A stretch of 64,000 bases of DNA, taken from positions 1 through 64,000 of the forward strand of contig JBCBFT010000016.1 of the NCBI GenBank assembly GCA_038527485.1, written 5' to 3'. Position numbers and translations under genes: made by a program. The notes beneath the pieces are model-generated. The model saw only the letters and a program-made list of their open reading frames with translations. It was not told the DNA's origin and made no database searches. This DNA is from JALEFZ01 sp038527485 (lineage in GTDB: Bacteria; Bacteroidota; Bacteroidia; J057). Of this stretch, positions 1 to 8,443 are shown piece by piece. Each line of letters opens with the position of its first letter. Position 1 is the stretch's first letter.

Positions 1-581
1 TTAATCAGTTCAGTTTCTATTCTTCTTTTTTCGACGACTCTATTTCCAAGAATGTTAATAGGACGTTAAGAGTACTTCGAGCTCGAGACTTGATAAATGA
101 GTTTATCAATGTGATTAAGCCTGATATCGATAAGTTGAATATAAAAGTACGGTCAGAATTTTACAACATTGAAATTTTTCTAACTCCTTCTCATCCATCT
201 GAGTGGAAATCCATTTTTTTTAACCTTTATACAAATTCGAAGAAAGCAATTAAAAGGGCATCTGTAGAAGGGAAAATATTAATTTTGAGCGGTATAGAGA
301 ATGATTCTGTATATTTTGAGTTTCACGATAATGGTGATGGAGTACCAGAAGAATTTTCTCATAGGATTTTCGATGCTTTCTTTACTACTTCTAATCCTGC
401 AATTTTTGATGCGGATAACGATTATTCTGGTACAGGTCTTGGACTTAAAATAGTCCGCGATATAATTGAAAATAGAGGGGGCAGAATATTTTTGGAAAGT
501 CCTGAAAAGGGATATTCAACCTGTTTTAAAATCGAAATGCCCATTCCAACAGAAAAGGAGATCGAAGAATATGGTAATTAA
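1..581 (+). CDS. Histidine-kinase-like GHKL ATPase (C-terminal part, 5' end outside window)
   Basis: The reading frame is open to the window edge (first full codon at base 3), so only the C-terminal part is seen; the TTG at 90 is unlikely to be the true start. The HATPase_c fold is recognisable by an N-box-like segment (NLYTNSKKAI, around bases 222-251), a G1 box DNGDGVP (around 327-347) and a G2 box GTGLGLKI (around 432-455). It should bind ATP and may phosphorylate the receiver protein encoded next; the His-containing dimerisation domain would lie upstream of the window. The stop overlaps the ATG of the next gene (ATG at 571, stop 579-581), which indicates translational coupling. The gene is visibly AT-richer than the amino-acid operon downstream. 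Other GHKL ATPase families remain possible because the H-box is not visible. Confidence 0.8.
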   Translation, partial: NQFSFYSSFFDDSISKNVNRTLRVLRARDLINEFINVIKPDIDKLNIKVRSEFYNIEIFLTPSHPSEWKSIFFNLYTNSKKAIKRASVEGKILILSGIENDSVYFEFHDNGDGVPEEFSHRIFDAFFTTSNPAIFDADNDYSGTGLGLKIVRDIIENRGGRIFLESPEKGYSTCFKIEMPIPTEKEIEEYGN

Positions 582-1689
582 ATATCTTTACATCGATGAT
601 GATAAACCCACAAAGGCTAAGGCTACAGTAATGAGTATAAATAATGTCTCAAAGGGGTTATCTATTGATGTTGAGCAGGTTAAGGCCTGGCAGCATCAAC
701 TAAAATTTCTGATAGATAATCAGGAAGAGTTTGATGGGTATATTCTTGATCTTAAGTTAAATGAGGAAAAAGACGTAAAGTATAGGGGGTTAGCTCTTGC
801 ACAAGAATTGAGAACTCTTGCAACAGAGGATAAAGAAATAAAGAAAGGATTCCCAATTATTTTATGTTCAGCAAATGAAAAGTTTGAGGAATCCTATAAT
901 AAAGATTCTACTGGGCATAATCTATTTGATATTGCTTACAGTAAACTAACAATGGCAGATGATTATAAAAGGGTCCATGATGAACTTATTGATTTAGCAA
1001 ATGCATATATGTTTGTAAATAAGACTCAGAATCTCCATGAAATTCTTGGGTTAAAGCCTAATCATAATGTCGATCCTTTAGTAATAGACCACCTAGATAA
1101 TTTGATAAAAAAACCTACGCACGAACTAATTTTATTCTTCAAAAGAGAAATAATTGAATCTTCTAGTGTACTAATTGACGAAAAATCTCTCGCAGCAAAA
1201 CTAGGGGTTGATTATGAGAGATCCTTGGACTGGAAATTTTTGTTAGATCAAATTCTACGTGACTTTTCATATAATGGAATACTATCAGATGCGTGGCCAA
1301 GATGGTGGAAGGGAGAATTAATCAATTGGATACAAGAATCCTTTGGTTTTGGTTGGAGAGCCAAAGATGCAAGAGAGAGGGTTGATATCCTCAAGGAAAA
1401 ATATGGTTTGAAAGAATTACAATCACCTAATCCCACTAAATATTCTAAAAGTACAAAGTTCTGGACTGTTTGTATTGGAACTGGTAATCCAATTGATCCC
1501 AACGAAGGATTGATTATCGAAGGTCAAGATAACAAGTTTCCTTGGCAAGAAAAGGAAAGGGTTTCTATTTATGAAGCTGTAGAGAGAACGAATCTAAGTA
1601 GATGGAAAAGTTTATCTGTAATCGAGAATGAAAGATTTGAGGTTATAAAAATAAGGGTCGGCCGTGAACTATCTAGAAAAAGACAATAA
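571..1689 (+). CDS. Receiver-domain (response-regulator-like) protein with unknown C-terminal half
   Basis: 372 aa from ATG 571, which has a good AAAAGGAG ribosome-binding site at 553-560. An in-frame start at 466 lies deep inside the kinase gene and is rejected. Residues 1 to about 140 look like a CheY-type receiver: acidic cluster D9-D11, likely phospho-acceptor D60 in YILDLKL, S100 in IILCSAN and K125 in AYSKLT. The remaining 230 residues match no DNA-binding output domain I recognise; they are helical and Trp-rich (for example WPRWWKGELINW). It overlaps the kinase gene upstream and the third gene downstream. It is probably the phosphorylation partner of the kinase, and its output is unknown. 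Confidence 0.75.
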   Translation: MVIKYLYIDDDKPTKAKATVMSINNVSKGLSIDVEQVKAWQHQLKFLIDNQEEFDGYILDLKLNEEKDVKYRGLALAQELRTLATEDKEIKKGFPIILCSANEKFEESYNKDSTGHNLFDIAYSKLTMADDYKRVHDELIDLANAYMFVNKTQNLHEILGLKPNHNVDPLVIDHLDNLIKKPTHELILFFKREIIESSSVLIDEKSLAAKLGVDYERSLDWKFLLDQILRDFSYNGILSDAWPRWWKGELINWIQESFGFGWRAKDARERVDILKEKYGLKELQSPNPTKYSKSTKFWTVCIGTGNPIDPNEGLIIEGQDNKFPWQEKERVSIYEAVERTNLSRWKSLSVIENERFEVIKIRVGRELSRKRQ

Positions 1690-2461
1690 GGAAAAGATTG
1701 CGAGAGATTTACTTAATCTCTACAATGTCACTAGGAAGTATTCTAATATTTTTCCTGACACAAAGCCACTATATGATGCATCTGAAGAGTGTAGAAGTAT
1801 GTCTAGTGAGTCAAGGTGGAAATATGCTGTGAACTCTCTTAGGATTAAAGTTCCTGAGGAGGGGACTATCCCAAATTCTTTTCCACAAAAACATGACAGT
1901 ATTGAGTTATATTTTAGTTGCAGTGTTCAAGGAAAATATTTCAATCCAGAACGTGTATACGATCCTCTAGAGTTTTTAGAGTTCAATATTGAAATAGAAG
2001 GACTTGGCTACTTGGATAATTCTGATGCTTATGATATTTATTCCTCATGGCATTTAGATAAGCATTCACAAGTTACTGGTGGAAAAGATACAGGGAGCAA
2101 GTATATTCATCCTGAATATCACTTTACATTTGGGGGGAAAAAATTAAAGGAACAGCTACTTGGTACACAGAGTATTTCTTCGGGATTAGTTTTCATCCCT
2201 TCAACTCCAAGACTACCTCATCCTCCGATGGATGCTGTTCTAGGAGTAGACTTTATTCTTCAACAATTTATATCTTCAAAGTATAGAGATGATCTTTTAT
2301 TTTCTCCTGAGTACCAAGATGTCATCAGGAGGTCTCAAGCGCGTATCTGGAAAAAGTATGCTACAGCTTTTGCCTCCCATTGGAATCCTGACTTAAAAAG
2401 TGATATGGATGGTACCATAGACTGTGAAAAGCTTTACCCCAATATTATTCATTTGGCTTGA
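1664..2461 (+). CDS. Conserved-looking protein of unknown function, third gene of the kinase/receiver cassette
   Basis: 265 aa from a GTG start at 1664, overlapping the receiver gene by 26 bases with a weak AAGGG upstream. I do not recognise a family. It has no signal peptide and no membrane segment, so it is probably cytosolic. His/Pro-rich motifs stand out and may form an active or metal site: WHLDKH (residues 129-134), HPEYHF (149-154) and PRLPHPPMD (182-190). Because the gene overlaps the signalling pair it is probably the effector or target of that pair (inference). Base composition is AT-rich like the two genes before it. Confidence 0.65.
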   Translation: MNYLEKDNKEKIARDLLNLYNVTRKYSNIFPDTKPLYDASEECRSMSSESRWKYAVNSLRIKVPEEGTIPNSFPQKHDSIELYFSCSVQGKYFNPERVYDPLEFLEFNIEIEGLGYLDNSDAYDIYSSWHLDKHSQVTGGKDTGSKYIHPEYHFTFGGKKLKEQLLGTQSISSGLVFIPSTPRLPHPPMDAVLGVDFILQQFISSKYRDDLLFSPEYQDVIRRSQARIWKKYATAFASHWNPDLKSDMDGTIDCEKLYPNIIHLA

Positions 2462-2553
2462 TTACAGCTTTTACAAATGGGGAGTATTACGTCTCCTCGT
2501 TCTTTTTAGCTGTTAATTCGTAATTGACATAAAAATAGTACTTACACTAGGTA

Positions 2554-3681
2554 TTATTTCAAACAAATGATAAGTCCCCTGACTAGAGATTGTATATCGT
2601 AGGCTGAACTTGTTTTCCCTAAACTAAACCTCAAACTCCCCCAAGCTTGTTCCTCCCTCAACCCCATTGCCATAAGTACATGGGAAGGTTCTAAAACAGC
2701 TGAAGTACAAGCAGAACCATTAGAAACGGCGATATTCTGCATCATGGGAATGAGTATCTGGGTATCCACCCCCTCAAACCCCATATTCGTCACATTATAC
2801 AGACGCTGAGTCCGACTTCCATTGACCCAAGATCCAGGAATTTCTAGAAGTTCGTTCTCCAGTTGATCACGGAGTTTTCCAATGCGAATTGCATCCTGAG
2901 TCATTTCTTTTTGGGCAATCGCACAAGCTTCTCCCATACCCACAATTCCAGTTACATTCAGCGTACCTGATCGGAAGCTTCCTTCGTGTCCACCGCCATG
3001 CTGTAAGGGCTGAATTTTTACACGGAAGGGACGTTTGCTCCTGACATATAAACCTCCGACTCCTTTGGGACCATAAAATTTATGAGCAGAAAAGGCCATA
3101 AGGTCTATTCCGAGCGCCTCTACATCCACGGGCATTTTCCCTACAGCTTGCGTCGCATCCGTCATGAAAAAGGCACCATGAGCGTGTGCAAGGGTCGAGA
3201 TCTCTTGAATGGGCTGGATAATACCCGTCTCATTGTTGACATACATGACAGAAATAAGGAGTGTATCTGGACGGATCGCATCTTTTACTGTTTCTATATC
3301 CAAGAGTCCGTCTGTTTGGACGGGAAGGTAAGTCACTTCAAAACCTATGGTTTCAAGGTAGGCGCATACGTCTAAAACGGCTTTATGCTCAGTAGATACA
3401 GTCACGATATGCTTGCGGTCTTGAGAGATCCCAGCAAGACCTTTGATGGCAAGGTTGATGGATTCTGTAGCTCCTGAGGTGAAAATAATCTCTTGGGGCG
3501 TCGAACCAATAAGTTCGGCTATCTGCTCTCTCGCATGATCTACAGCTTTCTTCGCTTTCATTCCTGCGGAATGTTGGCTGGCAGCATTTCCATAAACCTC
3601 AGTGAAAAAAGGCAGCATTTTCTCCAATACTCTAGGATCGAGTGGAGTCGTTGCATTGTAATCTAAATAGATCATTTCCAT
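2554..3681 (-). CDS. Cysteine desulfurase (NifS/IscS family)
   Basis: 375 aa, of full family length. This PLP enzyme takes sulfur from cysteine for Fe-S cluster or thio-cofactor synthesis. Visible marks are the N-terminal YLDYNATTPLDP, a PLP-binding Lys201 in SAHKFYGPKG, His99 in STEHKAVL, and the catalytic Cys325 in SNGSACTSAVLEPSHVL. The loop around Cys325 resembles the group I NifS/IscS type rather than SufS. It stands alone, convergent with the AT-rich cassette, and no iscU or scaffold gene is beside it, so the specific role (IscS, NifS or tRNA thiolation) is undecided. Start at ATG 3681; an ATG two codons further in is equally possible. Confidence 0.93.
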   Translation of the reverse strand: MEMIYLDYNATTPLDPRVLEKMLPFFTEVYGNAASQHSAGMKAKKAVDHAREQIAELIGSTPQEIIFTSGATESINLAIKGLAGISQDRKHIVTVSTEHKAVLDVCAYLETIGFEVTYLPVQTDGLLDIETVKDAIRPDTLLISVMYVNNETGIIQPIQEISTLAHAHGAFFMTDATQAVGKMPVDVEALGIDLMAFSAHKFYGPKGVGGLYVRSKRPFRVKIQPLQHGGGHEGSFRSGTLNVTGIVGMGEACAIAQKEMTQDAIRIGKLRDQLENELLEIPGSWVNGSRTQRLYNVTNMGFEGVDTQILIPMMQNIAVSNGSACTSAVLEPSHVLMAMGLREEQAWGSLRFSLGKTSSAYDIQSLVRGLIICLK

Positions 3682-3968
3682 GTTTCAAGTAACGGAATCT
3701 TACGGCGAAAAGATACTGTTCCTTCTTAACAGGAATTGTGGAAAACTCACCATTCCCCCCACCATCTCGTAGATTCCCGCAATATTTGGGGGGTTTATAC
3801 GGGAGCTGACCTTTTTTCCAATAAGAATTCAGAGATTTAGGAAATAATGTGAATATGTCTATTCCAATGGAATGAATAGAATCAGAAGAATTGCGTTATA
3901 CTATAGAGAAACCTTTATGTGACTCGCCAAGTCATTTGCCATATACCTAACATCCAACGAATTATCCC

Positions 3969-5909
3969 ATGCTTCTCGCCAGAGCTGTAACTACGATCCT
4001 TGTATTGCTTCCCTTAATTCTGTGGGGCCAAGGAGTGTCGCCACGCGTGCTGAAAGGTCCTGACGGTGTCTCCTACACCTATAATCTCACAGGAAATACG
4101 ACCGCAGCCTCTCCCAAAACGATCATCCCCGATCCTACCAAACGATGCAACTCCGACAACAATAAGATCTCTTACGCACTGGTCCACCAACTCGTGGATG
4201 ATCCTGAATTGTATCGCGCCTGCCAAAAGATCGTCGAGGATAAACTCGGCACTTCCTTCTACTTCCGTGGACTCGATTCTTTATGTGCTGTGGGGTTCCA
4301 GATCACCTTTGGTGCAGGTTACTATCTTTTCTGCCCAGGACAACCCAATCCCTACAAGGACTTGAAATTCAAGGGAGATAAGGAAATTTACCAGATTCAC
4401 GTAGATACGCAGAAGGGAAAGATCTATGTGGCAGAAAAGAGAGGAGAAGAAGTTTTGGAGGTTAATGAATCCATTATCGGTAAAAAATGGTTTGAGTCCG
4501 ATCCTGAAGAATATGAGCTCCCTTACGTCACAGGACAACCTAGCTGTGAGACGCCTTACTTCCTCGATCCACGTGCCATCATCGCAGCGAACCCTACCCA
4601 GGGCGTAGCGCCCCTCAACGTACAGTTTGACGGGAGCAACTCCTACGACCAGGACCAGGATGGAGCGCGAATCAATACGTATAGGTGGAACTTTGGCGAT
4701 GGAGATACAGCCAGCGGAGCGGAGATCAGCCATACTTTCCAAAGGCCAGGAACCTACGAAGTATCACTTACAGTCACGGATAATGAGGATGTGACGCACG
4801 ATACGACCCAACTCATCACCGTGCAGGAGCGCCCTGCCAATGATTCTCTGCCTGTAGCCATATTCACCACGCAGCCTAGCTCAGGCCAAGTGCCCTTATT
4901 GGTGGCCTTGGATGGGAGCGAATCCTATGATCAGGATGAAAAGGGCGCAAGCATCGTACGATATGAATGGGACTTTGGCGATGGGCAAAGGGGAGAAGGC
5001 GTCACGATCCAGCATAGTTATACAGCCGTAGGCTCTTACAAGATTACTTTGGTGGTGACGGACAATGAAGGCTCCCAAGCAACTTCTAGTCGGTTTGTGA
5101 TGGTCTCTCAGATACCTCCGCCTCCCGTTCCCGTCCCCACGCCTTGCCCTGATCCGGATACTTGCTATACGATGCTATATACTGTCAGCACCTGTGGCAA
5201 CAGAATCGATACCCTGACGGCTGTGCCTATGCGTGTTGCCTGTCCGGCGCCGTCCCGCAACACGGTCATCTTTACAGGCTGCAACTGTCCAGAGACGGCT
5301 CAACCTGTGCCTGCTGAGACAAGCCCGCTAGAGCTCGCAGGCGGACCCAATTTCCGTTTCTTCCGTGGACAAATCACCGAGTATGGCATGGGATTTAATG
5401 GCCAGATTCGATATAGACTCGACCAAAGAAGACGTGCAGCCATTGTTGGAGACTTTGGTGTCGTGCCTGTACGCCGTGCACTGCCCTCAGACGACAGACC
5501 CTATAAGTGGTCGCCCTTGCGAGATTCGATAGATGTGGCCACAGGTCGTCCCCTTGTGTGGCACAGAGGTTCGTTGAGAGGAACTGCCAATGCGGCTTTG
5601 GGGTTTGAATTTGCTCCTTATCCTTGGTTATACGCACAGATCACGACAGGGCTAGAATGGAGCTTTAACCAAATTGAGGCCTCTGATCCTGCCAAAGATC
5701 CCAATAATGCCTACAAAGGATTCGAGACACGCATCAACTATTATGAACCTCGAATCGGGATTCGTCGTAGCCATTTGGAGGTATACTATTCTATTCAGTT
5801 TTTACCAGAGAATAGACCCTTTACTTTTATTCCTGCTAACCAAACAGGAGGTACGCATAACCGTCTGACAGATAAGACACACAATGCAGGGATGCTGCTG
5901 TGGTTTTAA
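3969..5909 (+). CDS. Secreted protein with two PKD domains and a C-terminal barrel-like region
   Basis: 646 aa. Residues 1-20 form a Sec signal peptide (hydrophobic run ending WGQ). A unique Cys-containing N-terminal region (about 25-200) follows. Two PKD domains, about 205-287 and 293-381, each carry the YxWxFGDG-type core (RWNFGDGDT and EWDFGDGQR) and a SYDQD motif. A Pro- and Cys-rich linker is then followed by about 200 residues rich in alternating aromatic/hydrophobic strands, possibly an outer-membrane barrel (inference). PKD domains usually serve adhesion or glycan contact. The gene is monocistronic and followed by a strong hairpin. Function not known. Confidence 0.8.
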   Translation: MLLARAVTTILVLLPLILWGQGVSPRVLKGPDGVSYTYNLTGNTTAASPKTIIPDPTKRCNSDNNKISYALVHQLVDDPELYRACQKIVEDKLGTSFYFRGLDSLCAVGFQITFGAGYYLFCPGQPNPYKDLKFKGDKEIYQIHVDTQKGKIYVAEKRGEEVLEVNESIIGKKWFESDPEEYELPYVTGQPSCETPYFLDPRAIIAANPTQGVAPLNVQFDGSNSYDQDQDGARINTYRWNFGDGDTASGAEISHTFQRPGTYEVSLTVTDNEDVTHDTTQLITVQERPANDSLPVAIFTTQPSSGQVPLLVALDGSESYDQDEKGASIVRYEWDFGDGQRGEGVTIQHSYTAVGSYKITLVVTDNEGSQATSSRFVMVSQIPPPPVPVPTPCPDPDTCYTMLYTVSTCGNRIDTLTAVPMRVACPAPSRNTVIFTGCNCPETAQPVPAETSPLELAGGPNFRFFRGQITEYGMGFNGQIRYRLDQRRRAAIVGDFGVVPVRRALPSDDRPYKWSPLRDSIDVATGRPLVWHRGSLRGTANAALGFEFAPYPWLYAQITTGLEWSFNQIEASDPAKDPNNAYKGFETRINYYEPRIGIRRSHLEVYYSIQFLPENRPFTFIPANQTGGTHNRLTDKTHNAGMLLWF

Positions 5910-5925
5910 ACTGATACATATGATC

Positions 5926-5968
5926 AGCAAGAAGGCCCATCTCGAATCAGGAGATGGGCCTTCTTGCT
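5926..5968 (+). terminator. Strong hairpin after the PKD-protein gene
   Basis: A perfect 18-bp stem (5926-5943 with 5951-5968) closed by a 7-base loop starts 17 bases after the stop codon. The symmetry allows it to work in both directions; no long T-run follows on the plus strand, so termination is likely rather than certain. Confidence 0.7.
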
Positions 5969-6050
5969 ATTATAACTTAAAGTGTCTCGCTCTATCACAG
6001 TGTAACAAAAGTTTTATTTTACAATTTTCGAGTATAGTAACAGGCTATTT

Positions 6051-6270
6051 GGGGTCCCGAGGTTAACGCTCGGGATGGGTGCGGAATTTGGTGTTAGGGG
6101 TCCCGAGATTTATCATCGGGATTGGTTCTTTTTGCCTAAAAAGAACTCCCGCTGAAGGCGATAGGTAAATATAAAAAACTTACTTTACAGAGTACTATGC
6201 ATTCCTACTTCCTTATGCGGTCAGCCAGAAGACTAAAAAATGAAGGGGATGCGTAGTTTGAGGACTACGC
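6051..6270. repeat. Cluster of four short hairpins in a 387-base intergenic region
   Basis: Between 5910 and 6296 no gene is seen. After the terminator come two related hairpins, each opening with GGGGTCCCGAG (6051-6061 and 6097-6107): stems 6055-6061/6069-6075 and 6101-6106/6116-6121. A third has a perfect 9-bp stem (6125-6133/6138-6146) and a fourth a 7-bp stem (6251-6257/6264-6270). The first two look like copies of one palindromic intergenic element; no ORF or transposase is associated. Confidence 0.6.
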
Positions 6271-6296
6271 AGAGCGAATCAACAGAAAGCGATTCT

Positions 6297-8213
6297 TTAC
6301 TCAGTTCCCAATTTCCATACCTTCATGGCACGCTGTCCTTTGCCTTTTTCACGCAGCAAATAAATTCCTTCTGCTAGAGAAGAAAGATCCTTTTGTCCCA
6401 CGCCTCTCACATTCCATTGGGCGACAGTCCTTCCCATTATATCTGTAAGGATCAGTGTGTGCTCCTTGTTATCATTCATATTGATGAACAGGATATCTTG
6501 GGTAGGATTGGGGTAGAAGTGCGTGATATTTCCCTCCAAAAGTTCGTCCACATTCACAGTAGCGGTGTCTTGGTTGGTCAATTGTACCTGATCGAAACTA
6601 ATGGGTCCTTGCAGATCACCTTCTTCTAGTACGAACTCTACATAGTCGATAGCCTGCCAGTCAAATAGTCCCTGTGGATTGTGCCACTGGTTATCATCCC
6701 AAGATCCATGTTCTGCAAAGTCTGAAAGCGGGATATACATATGCTGCCAGTTGCCATCAAGGACGATGTTGCTACTGTTGAGTTGGTAGCGCATCCGCCA
6801 GGGACGATCGTTGGGATCGGTAGTTTTGGTATCAAGGAAGCGGACATCTACCTCCATATTGGGATTGTCGGATTTGATGAAGAAATCGAGCGCATAATCC
6901 TGGGAGAGAAGATATGATAGGTCTTTATTGGGAACAAAATCGAAGGTCAGCGCTTCGTAGCGATTGCCACTCGTCCAATCAATGGCGTATTGCCCGAAGG
7001 CTGTTTGCTGATTCTGGTAAAAATCCAATCCTCCGCTGCTTCCTAGGCCGATTTTTATCCCTTTTTCTACAAAATCTCTGTATACAAAAAGACCCGCTGT
7101 GTCAGGAAGTATGACAAAAGGCGTCTGTGGCGGCACTTGTAATCCCAGCGATTGAATCATGGCAGTATTCAGATCATGATCAAAGAGGTCATTTCCCCCT
7201 GGCTCAAAGATCCCAAATCCTCCTTTATAGTCCCAAATCGTCCATGCTATGTTGCGATCCTCCAAAGCCTTGCGCGTCACGTCATACCATCTCACCCGAT
7301 CATCTGGCTGACTATTGGGGATGTACACGCCAAACTCTCCACAGAATACTGGAACATTTCTCGTTTGCACAAACTGCTGCACGACGTCGAGCCTTTGTCC
7401 GATTGTGGCTGCATCCCCCTCATTTGCGTATCCATTGAATGCGCTCTCGATCCACGTACCTACGAGCGAGCCTGGAAAAGCAGGCATGCTATCCGCTACA
7501 TAAGGAAACGGCACATCCCTCAAATCTGCCATAGAAGGAGACCCCCAAGTAGCCCCTTGATGGGTAAATATGAAGGGATCATAAAAGTGGAAGGTATACA
7601 GGAGGTTATTGTCTGTGTAAACGGGGAGGGCATTGAGTCCGTTGATCCCATTCCAGTCTGCTCCTCCCACGACGATTGTATGGGTATTGTCTACCGTTCG
7701 GATTGTGTCTATCACCCGCTGCTGTATGTCGCCCCAGATCGCATCAGCAATGCCATGGGGTTCATTGAGGACCTCATACAGGATTTTGTCGGAAGAACTC
7801 TCATATCGCGAAGCGAGTTGCACCCATACTTTGACCAAGATGTCTCCTACGGCAGGATCTGTATTGACCGCAGGATCGAAGGTATGGTTGTCAATGATCA
7901 AATAGATACCCAGATCCTCGGCCCACATCACAGCAGAATCTAAAAACATCAAAAATAGGGGATCTAGCTCATAGTCAGACGTTCCTGTGGTCATCGCATG
8001 GAGATTGATCGGCAGGCGAATGACATCACAACCCAAAGATTGGATATCCTCAAAGTCCTCTTTGGTGAATTTGGTGAAAGGGATGTTGCGGGGACCTCCA
8101 GCCTGAAACCAACTGGTGAGATTGACTCCACGAGAGAAGGGGGGAGTGGGTTGGGCGTAGGCTAGGGAGAGGAAGAGAAGACTGGAAAGGAAGAGTGTAA
8201 TAGTACTTTTCAT
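6297..8213 (-). CDS. Secreted GH5 endoglucanase-like glycoside hydrolase with T9SS sorting tail
   Basis: 638 aa. A signal peptide (1-20, ending AYAQ) is followed by a GH5 TIM barrel (about 25-345). Family marks are the early VIRLPIN strand, the acid/base Glu151 in YEVLNEPHG, the HFYDP strand and the nucleophile Glu293 in VFCGEFGV. A beta-sandwich carbohydrate-binding-like domain follows (about 365-540). The tail from about 560 (FYPNPTQDILFIN ... LSSLAEGIYLL) is a type A T9SS sorting domain, so the enzyme should be exported to the cell surface or medium. The substrate is probably a beta-1,4-glucan or mannan (GH5 range). It stands alone, about 17 kb from the main polysaccharide locus. Confidence 0.9.
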   Translation of the reverse strand: MKSTITLFLSSLLFLSLAYAQPTPPFSRGVNLTSWFQAGGPRNIPFTKFTKEDFEDIQSLGCDVIRLPINLHAMTTGTSDYELDPLFLMFLDSAVMWAEDLGIYLIIDNHTFDPAVNTDPAVGDILVKVWVQLASRYESSSDKILYEVLNEPHGIADAIWGDIQQRVIDTIRTVDNTHTIVVGGADWNGINGLNALPVYTDNNLLYTFHFYDPFIFTHQGATWGSPSMADLRDVPFPYVADSMPAFPGSLVGTWIESAFNGYANEGDAATIGQRLDVVQQFVQTRNVPVFCGEFGVYIPNSQPDDRVRWYDVTRKALEDRNIAWTIWDYKGGFGIFEPGGNDLFDHDLNTAMIQSLGLQVPPQTPFVILPDTAGLFVYRDFVEKGIKIGLGSSGGLDFYQNQQTAFGQYAIDWTSGNRYEALTFDFVPNKDLSYLLSQDYALDFFIKSDNPNMEVDVRFLDTKTTDPNDRPWRMRYQLNSSNIVLDGNWQHMYIPLSDFAEHGSWDDNQWHNPQGLFDWQAIDYVEFVLEEGDLQGPISFDQVQLTNQDTATVNVDELLEGNITHFYPNPTQDILFINMNDNKEHTLILTDIMGRTVAQWNVRGVGQKDLSSLAEGIYLLREKGKGQRAMKVWKLGTE

Positions 8214-8296
8214 AGAAAGGACATTAGAAATAATTCGTCTATGAAATATAGAAGAAAACGTATAACTATTCTATAATTTGAACGATCTTTATGGAT

Positions 8297-8401
8297 ATTC
8301 GTGATTATCACGAATCAATTCAAATAGGATTCATTTTCCATATGGAGACGCGATAAATCGACATCTCCACATAGAAAATACCCTACCCACTTATTCGTGA
8401 T
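8297..8401. promoter_or_regulatory. Candidate operator: palindrome plus half-site between divergent genes
   Basis: ATTCGTGAT-T-ATCACGAAT is a perfect 9-bp inverted repeat at 8297-8315. A second ATTCGTGAT half-site occurs at 8393-8401, and an imperfect inverted repeat (8343-8348/8364-8369) lies between them. The elements sit in the gap between the divergent GH5 gene and the orphan gene at 8444, a place where a regulator could act on both. The binding factor is unknown. Confidence 0.45.
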
Positions 8402-8443
8402 AATCCTTATTCTAACATGTAATTCAATTTGAAATTTTCTACT

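Noticed and set aside
3682..3968. Possible RNA gene upstream of the PKD-protein gene
   Set aside because: No cloverleaf or other convincing structure; only a short G/C-rich patch is visible.
5926..6270. Possible CRISPR array or attachment site
   Set aside because: There are only two related hairpins, of unequal spacing, with no cas gene, integrase or uniform spacers.
7152..7943. A 263-residue plus-strand frame inside the GH5 gene
   Set aside because: It is antisense to a well-supported GH5 coding region, rich in His, Cys and Ile as expected of a shadow frame, and has no family resemblance.
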